Assembly: GCF_023612255.1 (NCBI RefSeq)
Contig: NZ_CP063231.1
Coordinates: forward strand, 3,516,001-3,580,000
Direction: 5' to 3'
Source of the DNA: Luteibacter flocculans
GTDB lineage: Bacteria; Pseudomonadota; Gammaproteobacteria; Xanthomonadales; Rhodanobacteraceae
Length of the DNA: 64,000 nt
Below the pieces are notes generated by a model, which saw nothing but the letters and a program-made list of their open reading frames with translations, made no database searches and was not told where the DNA came from. The stretch's first letter is position 1; every line of letters begins with the position of its first letter. Position numbers and translations under genes: made by a program. This document shows positions 1 through 8,422 of this stretch, one piece after another.

Positions 1-1603
1 GATCGTTGATGACCACCACCGTGACAAGACGCGGCGCGCTCGCGGGAATCATGCCCACGAACAGCGAGATGTAGTTGTTCGAGTAATAGCCGCCCACGGA
101 ATTCTTGTGCGAGGTACCGGTCTTGCCGGCCACGCTGTAGTTCGGCACGGAAGCGAAGCCGTAGCCCGTGCCGCCGGGCGCCACCACGGTTTCCAGCATG
201 CGCACCAGTTCATGCGCGACATCGGGGGTCACGACCTGCTCGGGCGGATTGTCCATGCCCTTGATGAAGCTGGGAGAGCGCAGCGCGCCGCCGTTGGCGA
301 TGGCCGCGTAACCCGTAGCCAACTGCAGCGGGGTCACGTTGAGGTTGTAGCCATAGGCCAGGCGCGACTTTTCGATCGGCTTCCAGGTGCGCCCGACCGG
401 GAGATAACCCGCAGCTTCGCCAGGAAAGCCGCTGCCCGTGCTGTTACCCAGGCCGAACGACTTGTACACGCCGTAGAGGAAATCGGTGTCCAGCGTCATC
501 GCGATCTTCGCCGCACCGACGTTGGACGACTTGGTGATGACGCCGGTCGGCGTGAGCGTGCCCCAGTTGTGCGTGTCACGCACGGGGTGGCCGCCCATCA
601 TCCAGGTGCCTGGCGAAGTCTCGATCAGCGGCGCGGTGGGCGTGTACTTGCCACTGCTCAACGCGGCGGCCATGGTGAACGCCTTCATCGTCGAACCCGG
701 CTCGACCACGTCGGTCACCGCGCGGTTGCGGCGCTCGGACGGCGTGCTGCCGCGCACGGCGTTCGGGTTGAACGAAGGCAGGTTCGCCATGCCGAGCACT
801 TCGCCCGTATGGACGTCCAGTACCACGATGGACCCGGATTCCGCCTTGTTCTTTTCGAGCGTGTCCTTGAGCGCGCTGTACGCGAGGTACTGGATGCGGC
901 GGTCGATCGACAGCGTGAGGTCGCGGCCCGGCTGCGGCTCGCGCACGAGATCCACGTCTTCCACGGCGTGACCCATGCGATCGCGGATCACGCGCTTGGC
1001 ACCCGGCTTGCCCGCGAGCCAGCTGTCGAATGCCAGCTCAAGGCCTTCCTGACCGTGGTCGTCGATGTTGGTGAAACCGAGGATGTGGCTGTTGACTGCA
1101 CCCGACGGGTAGTAACGGCGATATTCCCGCTGCGAGGCAATGCCGGGAATCTTGAGGTCCACGATGGCCTGCGCGTCCTCAGGACGCAGCTGGCGCGCGA
1201 TGTACATGAATTCCTTGTCGGCGCGCTGCGCGATCTTCTGCTTCAGGTCGTCGGCATCGACGTTCAGCGCCTTCGCGAGTTCCGGAATACGGTCCGCGTT
1301 CTCGAGCACTTCGGGCGGATTGGCCCAGATCGAAGCGACAGGGGTCGACACCGCAAGCGGTTCGCCGTTGCGATCGAAGATCGTGCCGCGCGACACGGCG
1401 ATGGGCATCTCGCGCAGGAAGCGCGCGTCGCCCTGGTCCTGGTAGAACTGCTTGCGCACCACCTGCAGATCGAACGCGCGCACCACCAGACCCGACGCGG
1501 CCACACAAAGCAGCGCGACCACGACGGTCATGCGCTTGCGCGGGCTGGGGCCCTGACCGCGGCGGCGGCTGGGCACGACAGGCTTGCCGTAGCGGGCCTT
1601 CAT
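1..1603 (-). CDS. ftsI: Peptidoglycan transpeptidase FtsI (PBP3), 3' end outside window
   Basis: Septal class B penicillin-binding protein that cross-links peptidoglycan at the division site as part of the divisome. The 534 codons present begin with a basic cytoplasmic tail and one transmembrane anchor (about residues 25-42), then the pedestal domain and transpeptidase domain. All three active-site motifs are readable: STMK with catalytic Ser304, SSN (VITKSSN) and KTGT. The reading frame runs off the left edge, so the C-terminus is missing. The ATG at 1601-1603 overlaps the ftsL stop as ATGA, giving translational coupling in the dcw operon. Confidence 0.96.
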   Translation of the reverse strand, partial: MKARYGKPVVPSRRRGQGPSPRKRMTVVVALLCVAASGLVVRAFDLQVVRKQFYQDQGDARFLREMPIAVSRGTIFDRNGEPLAVSTPVASIWANPPEVLENADRIPELAKALNVDADDLKQKIAQRADKEFMYIARQLRPEDAQAIVDLKIPGIASQREYRRYYPSGAVNSHILGFTNIDDHGQEGLELAFDSWLAGKPGAKRVIRDRMGHAVEDVDLVREPQPGRDLTLSIDRRIQYLAYSALKDTLEKNKAESGSIVVLDVHTGEVLGMANLPSFNPNAVRGSTPSERRNRAVTDVVEPGSTMKAFTMAAALSSGKYTPTAPLIETSPGTWMMGGHPVRDTHNWGTLTPTGVITKSSNVGAAKIAMTLDTDFLYGVYKSFGLGNSTGSGFPGEAAGYLPVGRTWKPIEKSRLAYGYNLNVTPLQLATGYAAIANGGALRSPSFIKGMDNPPEQVVTPDVAHELVRMLETVVAPGGTGYGFASVPNYSVAGKTGTSHKNSVGGYYSNNYISLFVGMIPASAPRLVTVVVIND

Positions 1604-1872
1604 CGACGCACCAGCTGGATGTCCTGCGGCTTCGGCGTAAACATGCCGAGCTTGCCGCGGGCATCGGCGTCGATGCGGCTGGGTTCGGCGTACGTCGCCT
1701 GTTCCAACTCAAGACGCCCGTATTCCACACCCAGGTCGTCCTTGGCGCGCTGCAGGGCCGAAAGCTCCATGAAGAGCTTGCGGCTTTCGTGGCGCGTCCA
1801 GACCACACCGATCGCGCTGGCGATGACGGCCAGCAGCAGGATCGAGAGGCAGAACGCGCCGAAGGCCTTCAT
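1600..1872 (-). CDS. ftsL: Cell division protein FtsL
   Basis: Small bitopic divisome protein, 90 aa, that links FtsB/FtsQ to FtsW/FtsI. A short cytoplasmic tip is followed by one transmembrane helix (about residues 5-24) and a periplasmic heptad-rich helix with regularly spaced Leu (KLFMELSALQRAKDD), typical of the FtsL coiled coil. It overlaps rsmH upstream and ftsI downstream by ATGA. Sequence conservation in this family is low, so position between rsmH and ftsI is the strongest evidence. Confidence 0.92.
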   Translation of the reverse strand: MKAFGAFCLSILLLAVIASAIGVVWTRHESRKLFMELSALQRAKDDLGVEYGRLELEQATYAEPSRIDADARGKLGMFTPKPQDIQLVRR

Positions 1873-2816
1873 GCGAGTTTCTCCGCGATGCGCAGCACGG
1901 CGGAGCGCGAACGCGGGTTCGCGGCCACTTCGGCGTCGGAGGGGAAGATCGCCTTGCCAATGGGCTTCAACCGCGCGGTCTTCGCTTCGGCAGGCGGCGC
2001 ACGACGGCTGCCCTGCACGCGCCCTTCGTGGCCGCGGATGAACTGCTTCACCGTGCGGTCTTCGAGCGAGTGGAAGCTGATGACGGCCAGGCGGCCGCCG
2101 ACCTTCAGCAAATCCAGCGCGGCGTCGAGGCCGCGCTCCACCGATTCCAGCTCTGCGTTCACGCGGATGCGCAGACCCTGGAAGGTGCGCGTCGCGGGGT
2201 TCTTGCCGGGTTCGCGGCGACCGACGCAGCGCGCGACGAGTTCGGCCAGCTCGCCAGTGCGGGTAATCGGCGCGGTGGCGCGACGCTCCACGATCGCCTT
2301 CGCAATGCGGCGGCTGAAACGCTCTTCGCCAAAGGTCCAGAGCACGTCGGCAATCTCGGCCTCGTCGGCTTCCGCGAGGAAATCGGCAGCGCTGATGCCG
2401 CGCGTGGTGTCCATGCGCATGTCGAGCGGCGCATCGGCCATGAAGCTGAAACCGCGGCTGGCGTCGTCGAGCTGCGGGGACGACACGCCAAGATCGAGGA
2501 GGATGCCGTCGAGCCCACCCTCGAGCGCCGACCACTCGCCCATGGTGGCGAAGTTGTCGTGACGCAGGGACACGCGCGGATCGGTGGCGAGGCCTGCTTC
2601 GGCCACGGCGATGGCCGTGGGATCGCGGTCCATGAGGAACAGACGACCTTCACTGGACAGACGCGCAAGAATGGCCCGGGCGTGACCGCCGCGACCGAAA
2701 GTGCCATCCAGGTAACGCCCGTTCTCGCGCAAGGCGAGGCCCTCCAACACTTCGTCGAGCATCACAGGGATGTGTACATCGCGCCCCGCCGTCGCCACAT
2801 CCCGCTCCCGTTCCAC
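1869..2816 (-). CDS. rsmH: 16S rRNA (cytosine1402-N4)-methyltransferase RsmH
   Basis: SAM-dependent methyltransferase (old name MraW) that methylates C1402 in the ribosomal P site; RsmI, encoded nearby, adds the 2'-O-methyl on the same base. The characteristic VHIPVMLDEVLEGL start, the GTFGRGGHARAIL SAM loop, the DLGVSSPQLDD motif and the SFHSLEDR motif are all present. The GTG at 2816 is preceded by GAGG with 6 nt spacing. A TTG one codon earlier (2819) is also possible but sits only 3 nt from the GAGG. Length 315 aa is normal for the family. Confidence 0.95.
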   Translation of the reverse strand: MERERDVATAGRDVHIPVMLDEVLEGLALRENGRYLDGTFGRGGHARAILARLSSEGRLFLMDRDPTAIAVAEAGLATDPRVSLRHDNFATMGEWSALEGGLDGILLDLGVSSPQLDDASRGFSFMADAPLDMRMDTTRGISAADFLAEADEAEIADVLWTFGEERFSRRIAKAIVERRATAPITRTGELAELVARCVGRREPGKNPATRTFQGLRIRVNAELESVERGLDAALDLLKVGGRLAVISFHSLEDRTVKQFIRGHEGRVQGSRRAPPAEAKTARLKPIGKAIFPSDAEVAANPRSRSAVLRIAEKLA

Positions 2817-2840
2817 CAAAAACCTCGAATTAGTTCGTCA

Positions 2841-3287
2841 TCACAACCGCAGATCCGCCATGTCGTCGCTGATCTCGTCCTCGCCGATCGTCTGGCGGAT
2901 CTTCGCGAGGTGGGCCTGTTCGCTCCAAAGCTCGAACTTGTTGCCCATGCCCAGCAGGATCGCTTTCTTCTCTATCCCGGCCGCTGCACGCTGGCTCGAA
3001 GGGAGGAGGATGCGCGAGGCTCCGTCGGGTTCGACGATGGCCGCGGCACCCACCAGCTTCATCTGCAACGCTCGGTGGACGGCCTTGACGCTGGGCAGCG
3101 CGTTGACCTGGTCGCGCACCTGTTCCCACTCCGCGTACGGAAAGATCCAGAGGCACCCGGTCTCGAAGGGGTTGTAAGTGACGACCAGACGGTTCGCACA
3201 GGCGTCCACCACCAGATCCCGATACGACGTCGGAATCGTCAGACGACCTTTGTCGTCGACTGTGATGGCTGTCTCGCCTTGAAACAT
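2841..3287 (-). CDS. mraZ: Transcriptional regulator MraZ
   Basis: DNA-binding AbrB/MazE-fold regulator of the dcw cluster, 148 aa, with two MraZ repeats, each carrying the DxKGR-type motif ([14 protein letters not shown] in the first; a more diverged second copy near residues 75-120). It forms a ring that binds TGGGN repeats and represses its own operon. Four such repeats lie just upstream at 3300-3334. The chosen start gives the conserved [16 protein letters not shown]-terminus; an in-frame extension to 3362 would run through the promoter and is rejected. Confidence 0.95.
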   Translation of the reverse strand: MFQGETAITVDDKGRLTIPTSYRDLVVDACANRLVVTYNPFETGCLWIFPYAEWEQVRDQVNALPSVKAVHRALQMKLVGAAAIVEPDGASRILLPSSQRAAAGIEKKAILLGMGNKFELWSEQAHLAKIRQTIGEDEISDDMADLRL

Positions 3288-3299
3288 CTTCGTCGGTCG

Positions 3300-3334
3300 C
3301 CCCACCAAATCCCACGATTTCACACTGGGGCCCA
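3300..3334 (-). promoter_or_regulatory. MraZ operator, four phased TGGGN-type repeats
   Basis: Read on the minus strand, four pentamers occur with exact 5-nt spacers: TGGGC, TGTGA (degenerate), TGGGA and TGGGG. The 10-bp periodicity is the known arrangement recognised by MraZ rings. They start at the -10 box and extend into the initially transcribed region, consistent with autorepression. Confidence 0.85.
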
Positions 3335-3362
3335 CGATAGTCTCGCCCCCTGAGACTGTCAA
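3334..3362 (-). promoter_or_regulatory. Sigma-70 promoter of the mraZ/dcw operon
   Basis: The minus strand carries a perfect -35 TTGACA (3357-3362), a 17-nt spacer and a -10 TATCGT (3334-3339). Transcription would start near 3327, inside the MraZ operator. Confidence 0.85.
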
Positions 3363-3539
3363 GGAATTTTTTCTTGTGAATCAAAGAGAAAGAGCGCCTT
3401 GGCCACCATTTCCAGCCATTTCTGAGGAACTGCCGGGAGGTGGTTGTTTCGCGGGGATTTTTTGCGAGAGATCTCGGATTTTCAGAGGCCTGAGAAAGCC
3501 AGGAATGAACCGCCGTTCATCCAGCGAGAACTATGTGAG
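3363..3539. other. Intergenic segment without a gene; one perfect palindrome
   Basis: No credible coding frame. This stretch is more AT-rich than its surroundings. It holds a perfect inverted repeat of ATGAAC and GTTCAT around a 4-nt centre (3505-3520). The regulator, if any, is unknown. Confidence 0.5.
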
Positions 3540-3758
3540 GAGCCTACGAAGCGAAGGCAGGAGCCACCCTGGTGGCGAAAAGCCAACGACGCCGTGTAGC
3601 CGCGCGACACACTCCCCCCTGGTGGCGTAAGCCAACGAAGCGATGAGGCGGCGAGCCAAGTCCCCATCGCCAGCAGGCTGGCTCCCACCGGCAAAGCCCG
3701 CCCGTCTCACCCGCAAGTCCCCATCGCCGCCGTGGCGGCTCCCACAGATGGCTCCCAC
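3540..3758. repeat. REP-like palindrome cluster left of rnpB
   Basis: Several imperfect copies of a short palindrome whose minus-strand core reads GTGGGAGCC...GGCGA, or whose plus strand reads GGAGCCACCCTGGTGGCGAA, in head-to-head order. Copies are seen at about 3542-3562, 3605-3628, 3665-3690 and 3718-3745. The cluster resembles REP/BIME elements mobilised by RAYT transposases; no RAYT gene is in the window. Confidence 0.8.
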
Positions 3759-3760
3759 AG

Positions 3761-3793
3761 AAAAACCGCGGCGCCCCGAAGGGGACGCCGCGG
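3761..3793 (-). terminator. Rho-independent terminator of rnpB
   Basis: On the minus strand, a GC-rich stem CCGCGGCG...CGCCGCGG extended by a CCCC/GGGG step around a short loop (3766-3793) is followed by five T (3761-3765), directly downstream of the RNase P RNA. Confidence 0.88.
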
Positions 3794-3805
3794 CACCTTG
3801 CGAAG

Positions 3806-4173
<368 letters not shown>

Positions 4174-4178
4174 CGCGA

Positions 4179-4184
4179 AGTATA
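4179..4184 (-). promoter_or_regulatory. -10 box of the rnpB promoter
   Basis: TATACT on the minus strand lies 7 nt before the expected 5' end of RNase P RNA. No convincing -35 is visible at 17 nt, so extra activation or a non-consensus -35 is likely. Confidence 0.6.
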
Positions 4185-4224
4185 ACCCGTGCGGGCTGCT
4201 GGCGAGCAGCCAACAAAGCGAAGG

Positions 4225-4380
4225 TAGGAGCCACCCTGGTGGCGAAAAGCCAACGAAGCGGTGTAGCGGTGAGGCAAGCTCCCATCGCCAGCAGGCTGGC
4301 TCCCACCGGCAAGTTCCCATCGCCAACAGGGTGGCCCCCACCAGAGGATTCCCCTCGCCGCCATGGCGGCTCCCACATAA
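4225..4380. repeat. REP-like palindrome cluster between rnpB and rsmI
   Basis: Four or five copies of the same palindrome as at 3540-3758 (for example 4227-4245, 4280-4305, 4318-4342, 4355-4377). The first about 83 nt are almost identical to 25213-25297, differing at roughly four positions, which indicates recent duplication or mobilisation of a two-palindrome unit rather than random divergence. Confidence 0.8.
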
Positions 4381-4456
4381 GTGGCCCCACATTAGCTAGC
4401 CCACATGAGCCGCCCCCACCTAGCTAGAATGGATGGCTCGCTTTATCGGACCGCCC

Positions 4457-5284
4457 ATGTCCCAGACCCGCCTCGGCACGCTCCACGTCGTCGCCACGCC
4501 CATCGGCCACCGCGACGACATCGGCGCGCGTGCCATCGACACGCTGCGCCGGGTCAAGGTCATCGCTGCCGAGGACACGCGGCACACACGCCCGCTTCTT
4601 CAGCACCTTGGCATCGACACGCCCCTGCTCGCGCTGCACGACCACAACGAGCGCACCGCCGTCGACGGTCTCGTCGAGCGCCTCCGCGCGGGCGACGACG
4701 TCGCCCTGGTCTCCGATGCCGGCACCCCCTTGATCAGCGACCCCGGCTTCCGCCTGGTTCGCGCGGCACGCGCTGCCGGACTGCGGGTGAGCCCGGTGCC
4801 GGGGCCGAGCGCGGTGGTGGCCGCCTTGTCGGTCGCGGGATTGCCCAGCGACCGGTTCGTCTTCGAAGGTTTCCTGCCGGCCAAGACAGGTGCACGCCGC
4901 TCGCGGCTTGGCGAACTGGCGGGCGAGCCACGCACACTGATCTTCTATGAGTCCTCGCATCGCATCCTCGAATCGCTCGAGGACATGCGCGACGCCTTCG
5001 GCCCCGCTCGCGAAGCCGTGGTGGCGCGCGAGCTGACCAAGATGTTCGAGACCGTGCTCGACGGACCGCTGGAGGATCTGGTCCGCCTGGTGGCGGCCGA
5101 CCCCAACCAGCAGCGTGGGGAGTTCGTGGTCATGGTCGCAGGACGCGAAGCCAGCGAGGACGAGCGCCTGGCCGAGGGCCTGCGGGTCTTCGCGATCCTC
5201 AAGGACGAACTGCCCCCGGCCAAGGCCGCGAAGCTCGCCGCGGCCATCACCGGCGCAGCGCGAAAGTCGCTTTACGGCGCCTGA
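4457..5284 (+). CDS. rsmI: 16S rRNA (cytidine1402-2'-O)-methyltransferase RsmI
   Basis: Tetrapyrrole-methylase-fold enzyme that 2'-O-methylates C1402 of 16S rRNA, the base also modified by RsmH. Diagnostic features are the start TLHVVATPIG, AAEDTRHT, the VALVSDAGTPLISDPG SAM site, PGPSAVVAAL and FYESSHRI. The ATG at 4457 gives 275 aa, the normal size. An ATG at 4433 would add eight residues but lies 2 nt from a -10-like TAGAAT (4425-4430) and has no ribosome site. It is followed by lpoA and yraN as in many gammaproteobacteria. Confidence 0.95.
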   Translation: MSQTRLGTLHVVATPIGHRDDIGARAIDTLRRVKVIAAEDTRHTRPLLQHLGIDTPLLALHDHNERTAVDGLVERLRAGDDVALVSDAGTPLISDPGFRLVRAARAAGLRVSPVPGPSAVVAALSVAGLPSDRFVFEGFLPAKTGARRSRLGELAGEPRTLIFYESSHRILESLEDMRDAFGPAREAVVARELTKMFETVLDGPLEDLVRLVAADPNQQRGEFVVMVAGREASEDERLAEGLRVFAILKDELPPAKAAKLAAAITGAARKSLYGA

Positions 5285-5391
5285 CACGCGGTCGCTGCGA
5301 CGCCGGGCTCACGCCGGCCTCGCGAAGCGATGGGCTATGATCCGGTCGTTTTGGCGCGGTCAGCGCGCCGCCGTGCAGCCAAGGACTACCG

Positions 5392-7188
5392 ATGCGATCG
5401 ATCCGTGCCACTACCCTAGGCCTGTTGCTTGCCGCCTCCCTCGCCGGCTGCGTCACCCAGGGTGGCGTCCAGCAAAGCGCGGCCCCCTCGGGCGAAGCCA
5501 CACAGGCGGCGCAGGCGCTCTATACCAAGGGCCAGTTCGATCAGGCCGCGCAGGCGTACCTGGCGCTCGCTGCGCAGGATGCCAACCATCGCGACTACTA
5601 CAAGCTGCTGGCCGCCGAAGCGTACCGGCAGGAAGGCGCCCTCGACCGGGCTGCGCCCATCGCCGAAGAGGTACGCCGCTCGCGGCTGGAGGGCGAGGAT
5701 GCCCTGCGCCTCGACGCCTTGCGCGCCGAGATCGCGCTGAAGAACAACGATGCGAAGACAGCCCTTTCGCTCACCGGCAAGCCGGCAACGCGCGTCTCGC
5801 CGCAGATCGATCAACGCCTCGCTGAATTGCGCGCCCGCGCGCAGGCCGCCTCGGGCGACGCCTGGAGCGCGGCATACACCCGCGTCGAACTGGATAGCCA
5901 GTTGCGCGGCATCGATCGCGAGGAAAATCGCAAGGAAGTCCTTGCCCTGCTGAACGGACTCGGCGCGCAGCAACTCGCCGACCGCGGCGGCGCGCTCGCC
6001 GCGAACGATCCCCTCAAGCCGTGGGTTACCGAAGCGCAGGCGCAGCTCGGCACGGTGAACCGCTCGCCGGCCGTGCTCGATCAGGCAGTCGGCACCATCA
6101 CCGGCGACAAGGTGCGCGAAGGCTACAAGGTGCCGACCAAGGTCGCGCTGCTGCTGCCGCTGTCCGGCCCGCTCGCCGGCGCGGGCGCTGCGATCCGCGA
6201 CGGCTTCTTCACCAACTATATCGACGCGGCACATACCGACGCACCGCGTCCCGAGGTTGCCGTCTACGATTCGGGCAACGACGCCCAGCACGCCGTTGCT
6301 GCCTACGACAAGGCAGTGGCCGAGGGCGCGCGCTTCGTGGTCGGCCCGCTCAACCGCGACGGCGTGTCGGCGATTTTCGCCAAGGGCGCGCTGCCCGCCC
6401 CGATGCTCACGCTGAACTACCCGAACGACAACCGCAACCTGCCGCCTGCCGGCGCGAACGAGTTCGGCCTGCTGCCGGAGACCGAAGGCGCACAGGTCGC
6501 CGACCACATGGCCGATCGCGGCATGCACATCGCCACCGTGATCGTCTCCACCGACGACTTTGCGCGCCGCGCCGGCAACGCCTTCAAGGCTGAGTGGCAG
6601 GCGCGTGGCGGCACGCTCGCGGGCCAGGTGACGCTGGATGCCAACAGCATCGACTTCGCCTCGCAGTTGTCCGAGCCCACGGATCAGGACCCCGCTACCA
6701 GCGGCGTGTTCATCAGCATGAAGCCGCAGCAGGCGCGGCTGCTCCTGCCGCAGTTGCGTCTGGCGAAGAACACGCTGCCGGTCTTCGCCACCTCGCACGT
6801 CTACTCCGGCGGCGACGACCCGACGGCGGATCGCGATCTGGAAGGCGTGGAGTTCTGCGACGCGCCGTGGCTGTTCGATGCGCAGCCGGGCCTTCCCCGG
6901 CGCGCCTCGCTCAACGACGCGTTGCCTGCCACCAAGGGCGTGACCGCGCGCCTGTTCGCCTTCGGCATGGATGCCTGGGGCCTGGTGCCGTACATCGATT
7001 GGATGCGCGGGCATCCGGGCAGCTATCTCCCGGGCGCCACCGGCCAATTGGTCGCCGACGAGTTCGGCCGCGTCCGCCGCGTACTCATCTGGGCGCGCTT
7101 CGCCGACGGTGTGGCCCGCCCGGTCGCCGGTAGCCTCGAACTCGAAGCGCCGGCTGCAACCCCCAACGTCGAAAGCGGCGGGGGCTGA
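5392..7188 (+). CDS. lpoA: LpoA-type outer-membrane lipoprotein activator of PBP1a
   Basis: Outer-membrane lipoprotein that reaches through the periplasm to stimulate the bifunctional peptidoglycan synthase PBP1a. A lipoprotein signal with lipobox LAGC (Cys20) is followed by a helical TPR-like N-domain (about 30-230) and a type I periplasmic-binding-protein fold (about 245-590) beginning VALLLPLSGPLAGAG. Length 598 aa fits the non-enterobacterial LpoA class. A -10-like TATGAT at 5336-5341 and AAGGA before the ATG suggest its own promoter besides read-through from rsmI. Confidence 0.9.
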   Translation: MRSIRATTLGLLLAASLAGCVTQGGVQQSAAPSGEATQAAQALYTKGQFDQAAQAYLALAAQDANHRDYYKLLAAEAYRQEGALDRAAPIAEEVRRSRLEGEDALRLDALRAEIALKNNDAKTALSLTGKPATRVSPQIDQRLAELRARAQAASGDAWSAAYTRVELDSQLRGIDREENRKEVLALLNGLGAQQLADRGGALAANDPLKPWVTEAQAQLGTVNRSPAVLDQAVGTITGDKVREGYKVPTKVALLLPLSGPLAGAGAAIRDGFFTNYIDAAHTDAPRPEVAVYDSGNDAQHAVAAYDKAVAEGARFVVGPLNRDGVSAIFAKGALPAPMLTLNYPNDNRNLPPAGANEFGLLPETEGAQVADHMADRGMHIATVIVSTDDFARRAGNAFKAEWQARGGTLAGQVTLDANSIDFASQLSEPTDQDPATSGVFISMKPQQARLLLPQLRLAKNTLPVFATSHVYSGGDDPTADRDLEGVEFCDAPWLFDAQPGLPRRASLNDALPATKGVTARLFAFGMDAWGLVPYIDWMRGHPGSYLPGATGQLVADEFGRVRRVLIWARFADGVARPVAGSLELEAPAATPNVESGGG

Positions 7189-7221
7189 TTCCCAGGGTCT
7201 GCGCGAACACGGAGGTTCGCC

Positions 7222-7593
7222 TTGCCCAAGCCACCCCGAAAGACCACCGCGCGCCGCGCCACCGGCAACCGCTTCGAAGAGGCGGCGCGCGTCTTTCTCG
7301 AAGCCCGCGGCATGCGCCTCGTGCGCGCCAACTTCCTCTGCCGCCATGGCGAGATCGACCTGGTGATGCGCGACGGCGACACGCTCGTGTTCGTCGAGGT
7401 GCGCTACCGCCGCGGCTCGTCGTTCGGTGGCGCACTCGCCTCGGTGACGGCCGCCAAGCAACGCAAGCTCGTCAGCGCCGCGCACCTGTGGCTTGCCGCT
7501 TACCCGCGCGATGCGAGCCGCGCCTGCCGATTCGACGTGCTGGCCTTCGACGGCGACGACGTGACCTGGGTGCGCGGCGCCTTCGAGGCTTGA
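7222..7593 (+). CDS. yraN: YraN family protein (UPF0102, endonuclease-like fold)
   Basis: Conserved 123-aa protein with the predicted endonuclease-like fold of the UPF0102 family: GNRFEEAA, then the E-x-D-LV...FVEVRYR catalytic-type core (about residues 48-65). Its cellular role is unsettled. The start is TTG at 7222, supported by GGAGG at 7211-7215 with 6 nt spacing; no ATG precedes the conserved core. It follows lpoA as in the rsmI-lpoA-yraN cluster. Confidence 0.9.
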   Translation: MPKPPRKTTARRATGNRFEEAARVFLEARGMRLVRANFLCRHGEIDLVMRDGDTLVFVEVRYRRGSSFGGALASVTAAKQRKLVSAAHLWLAAYPRDASRACRFDVLAFDGDDVTWVRGAFEA

Positions 7594-7613
7594 GGGAAAT
7601 ACACCCTCCCGCC

Positions 7614-8318
7614 TTACCGCTCCGCCGGCTTCTCGCCGCTATAGCGGCTCCCACACAGGAAATCCTCGCGGCGCATCGTCGCCAAGGCCGCCACGCTGTC
7701 GATCGTGATGTCCGGCGGCGTGTCGTCCAGCTCCTTGCCCGCGGCCGCCGCGTAATGGCCCTGCTTCACGAAGACCGTGGTGACCTTGTCGCCAAGCAGC
7801 TTCTTGAGCGCGACGAGGATGCGCGGCTTGTCGTCCACCATCACGTAGTGATCCGCCGGATAACGACGGCGCATGTCGTCGAGCATGTCTTCCTTGTGCA
7901 CGTAGATCAGTACGTCCCCGCGGAAGGCATCCCATAGACCGGCGCGACGGATCTTGCGCGGCTGGAACACGGTGTCGCCATCGGACATGATCACGGGCCG
8001 CCCTAGCGTGCACAGGTGCGCCACCGCTTCGAGCACGCCGGGGAAACGGCGTTCGTCGAACGGATAATCGAGCAGGAAGAACGACAGCTCCATGTACGCC
8101 GGATGGCTCTCCTTGCCGCGCATGCGCTGCAGCGCGCCGAGATAATCCGCGTAACCGACCTGACTGCGAATGTCCTTGTCGATGGCCGCATAGCGTTCGC
8201 GCCCCTCGGCGCCGAAGTCGCGCTCCAGTCGTGCGGCGAGGTCGGCGCTGAAACGGTCGTTGTCGATCAGGGTGTTGTCGACGTCGAAGAGGAAGACGAT
8301 GTCGTCGTGGGTAGGCAC
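7614..8318 (-). CDS. HAD-superfamily hydrolase
   Basis: Haloacid-dehalogenase-fold phosphohydrolase of unknown substrate, 234 aa. Motif I is FDVDNTL (nucleophile Asp12), motif II the Ser in VIMSDGD, and motif IV a VMVDDKPR acidic pair. The start is GTG at 8318 with AAGGA 6 nt upstream. The last dozen residues are encoded by a REP palindrome (7634-7659), so the original C-terminus has probably been replaced. It is convergent with yraN. Confidence 0.85.
   Translation of the reverse strand: MPTHDDIVFLFDVDNTLIDNDRFSADLAARLERDFGAEGRERYAAIDKDIRSQVGYADYLGALQRMRGKESHPAYMELSFFLLDYPFDERRFPGVLEAVAHLCTLGRPVIMSDGDTVFQPRKIRRAGLWDAFRGDVLIYVHKEDMLDDMRRRYPADHYVMVDDKPRILVALKKLLGDKVTTVFVKQGHYAAAAGKELDDTPPDITIDSVAALATMRREDFLCGSRYSGEKPAER
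7634..7659 (-). repeat. REP palindrome forming the 3' end of the HAD gene
   Basis: The minus strand reads TGTGGGAGCCGCTATAGCGG followed by CGAGA, the same core as the intergenic REP copies at 3540, 4225 and 25166, here in the coding frame before the stop codon. Confidence 0.8.
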
Positions 8319-8422
8319 GGGGGATCCTTGCGCGGGTGATGGGCCCTATATAGGGGCGACCATCGTCGAGAGAAGTCGGGCCCGCGTATTGTAGGAGTGC
8401 GCTTGCCTTTCGGCGCGAGGCG

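Noticed and set aside
107-2041. 644-codon plus-strand frame opposite ftsI, ftsL and rsmH
   Set aside because: Shadow of well-supported genes; no motifs.
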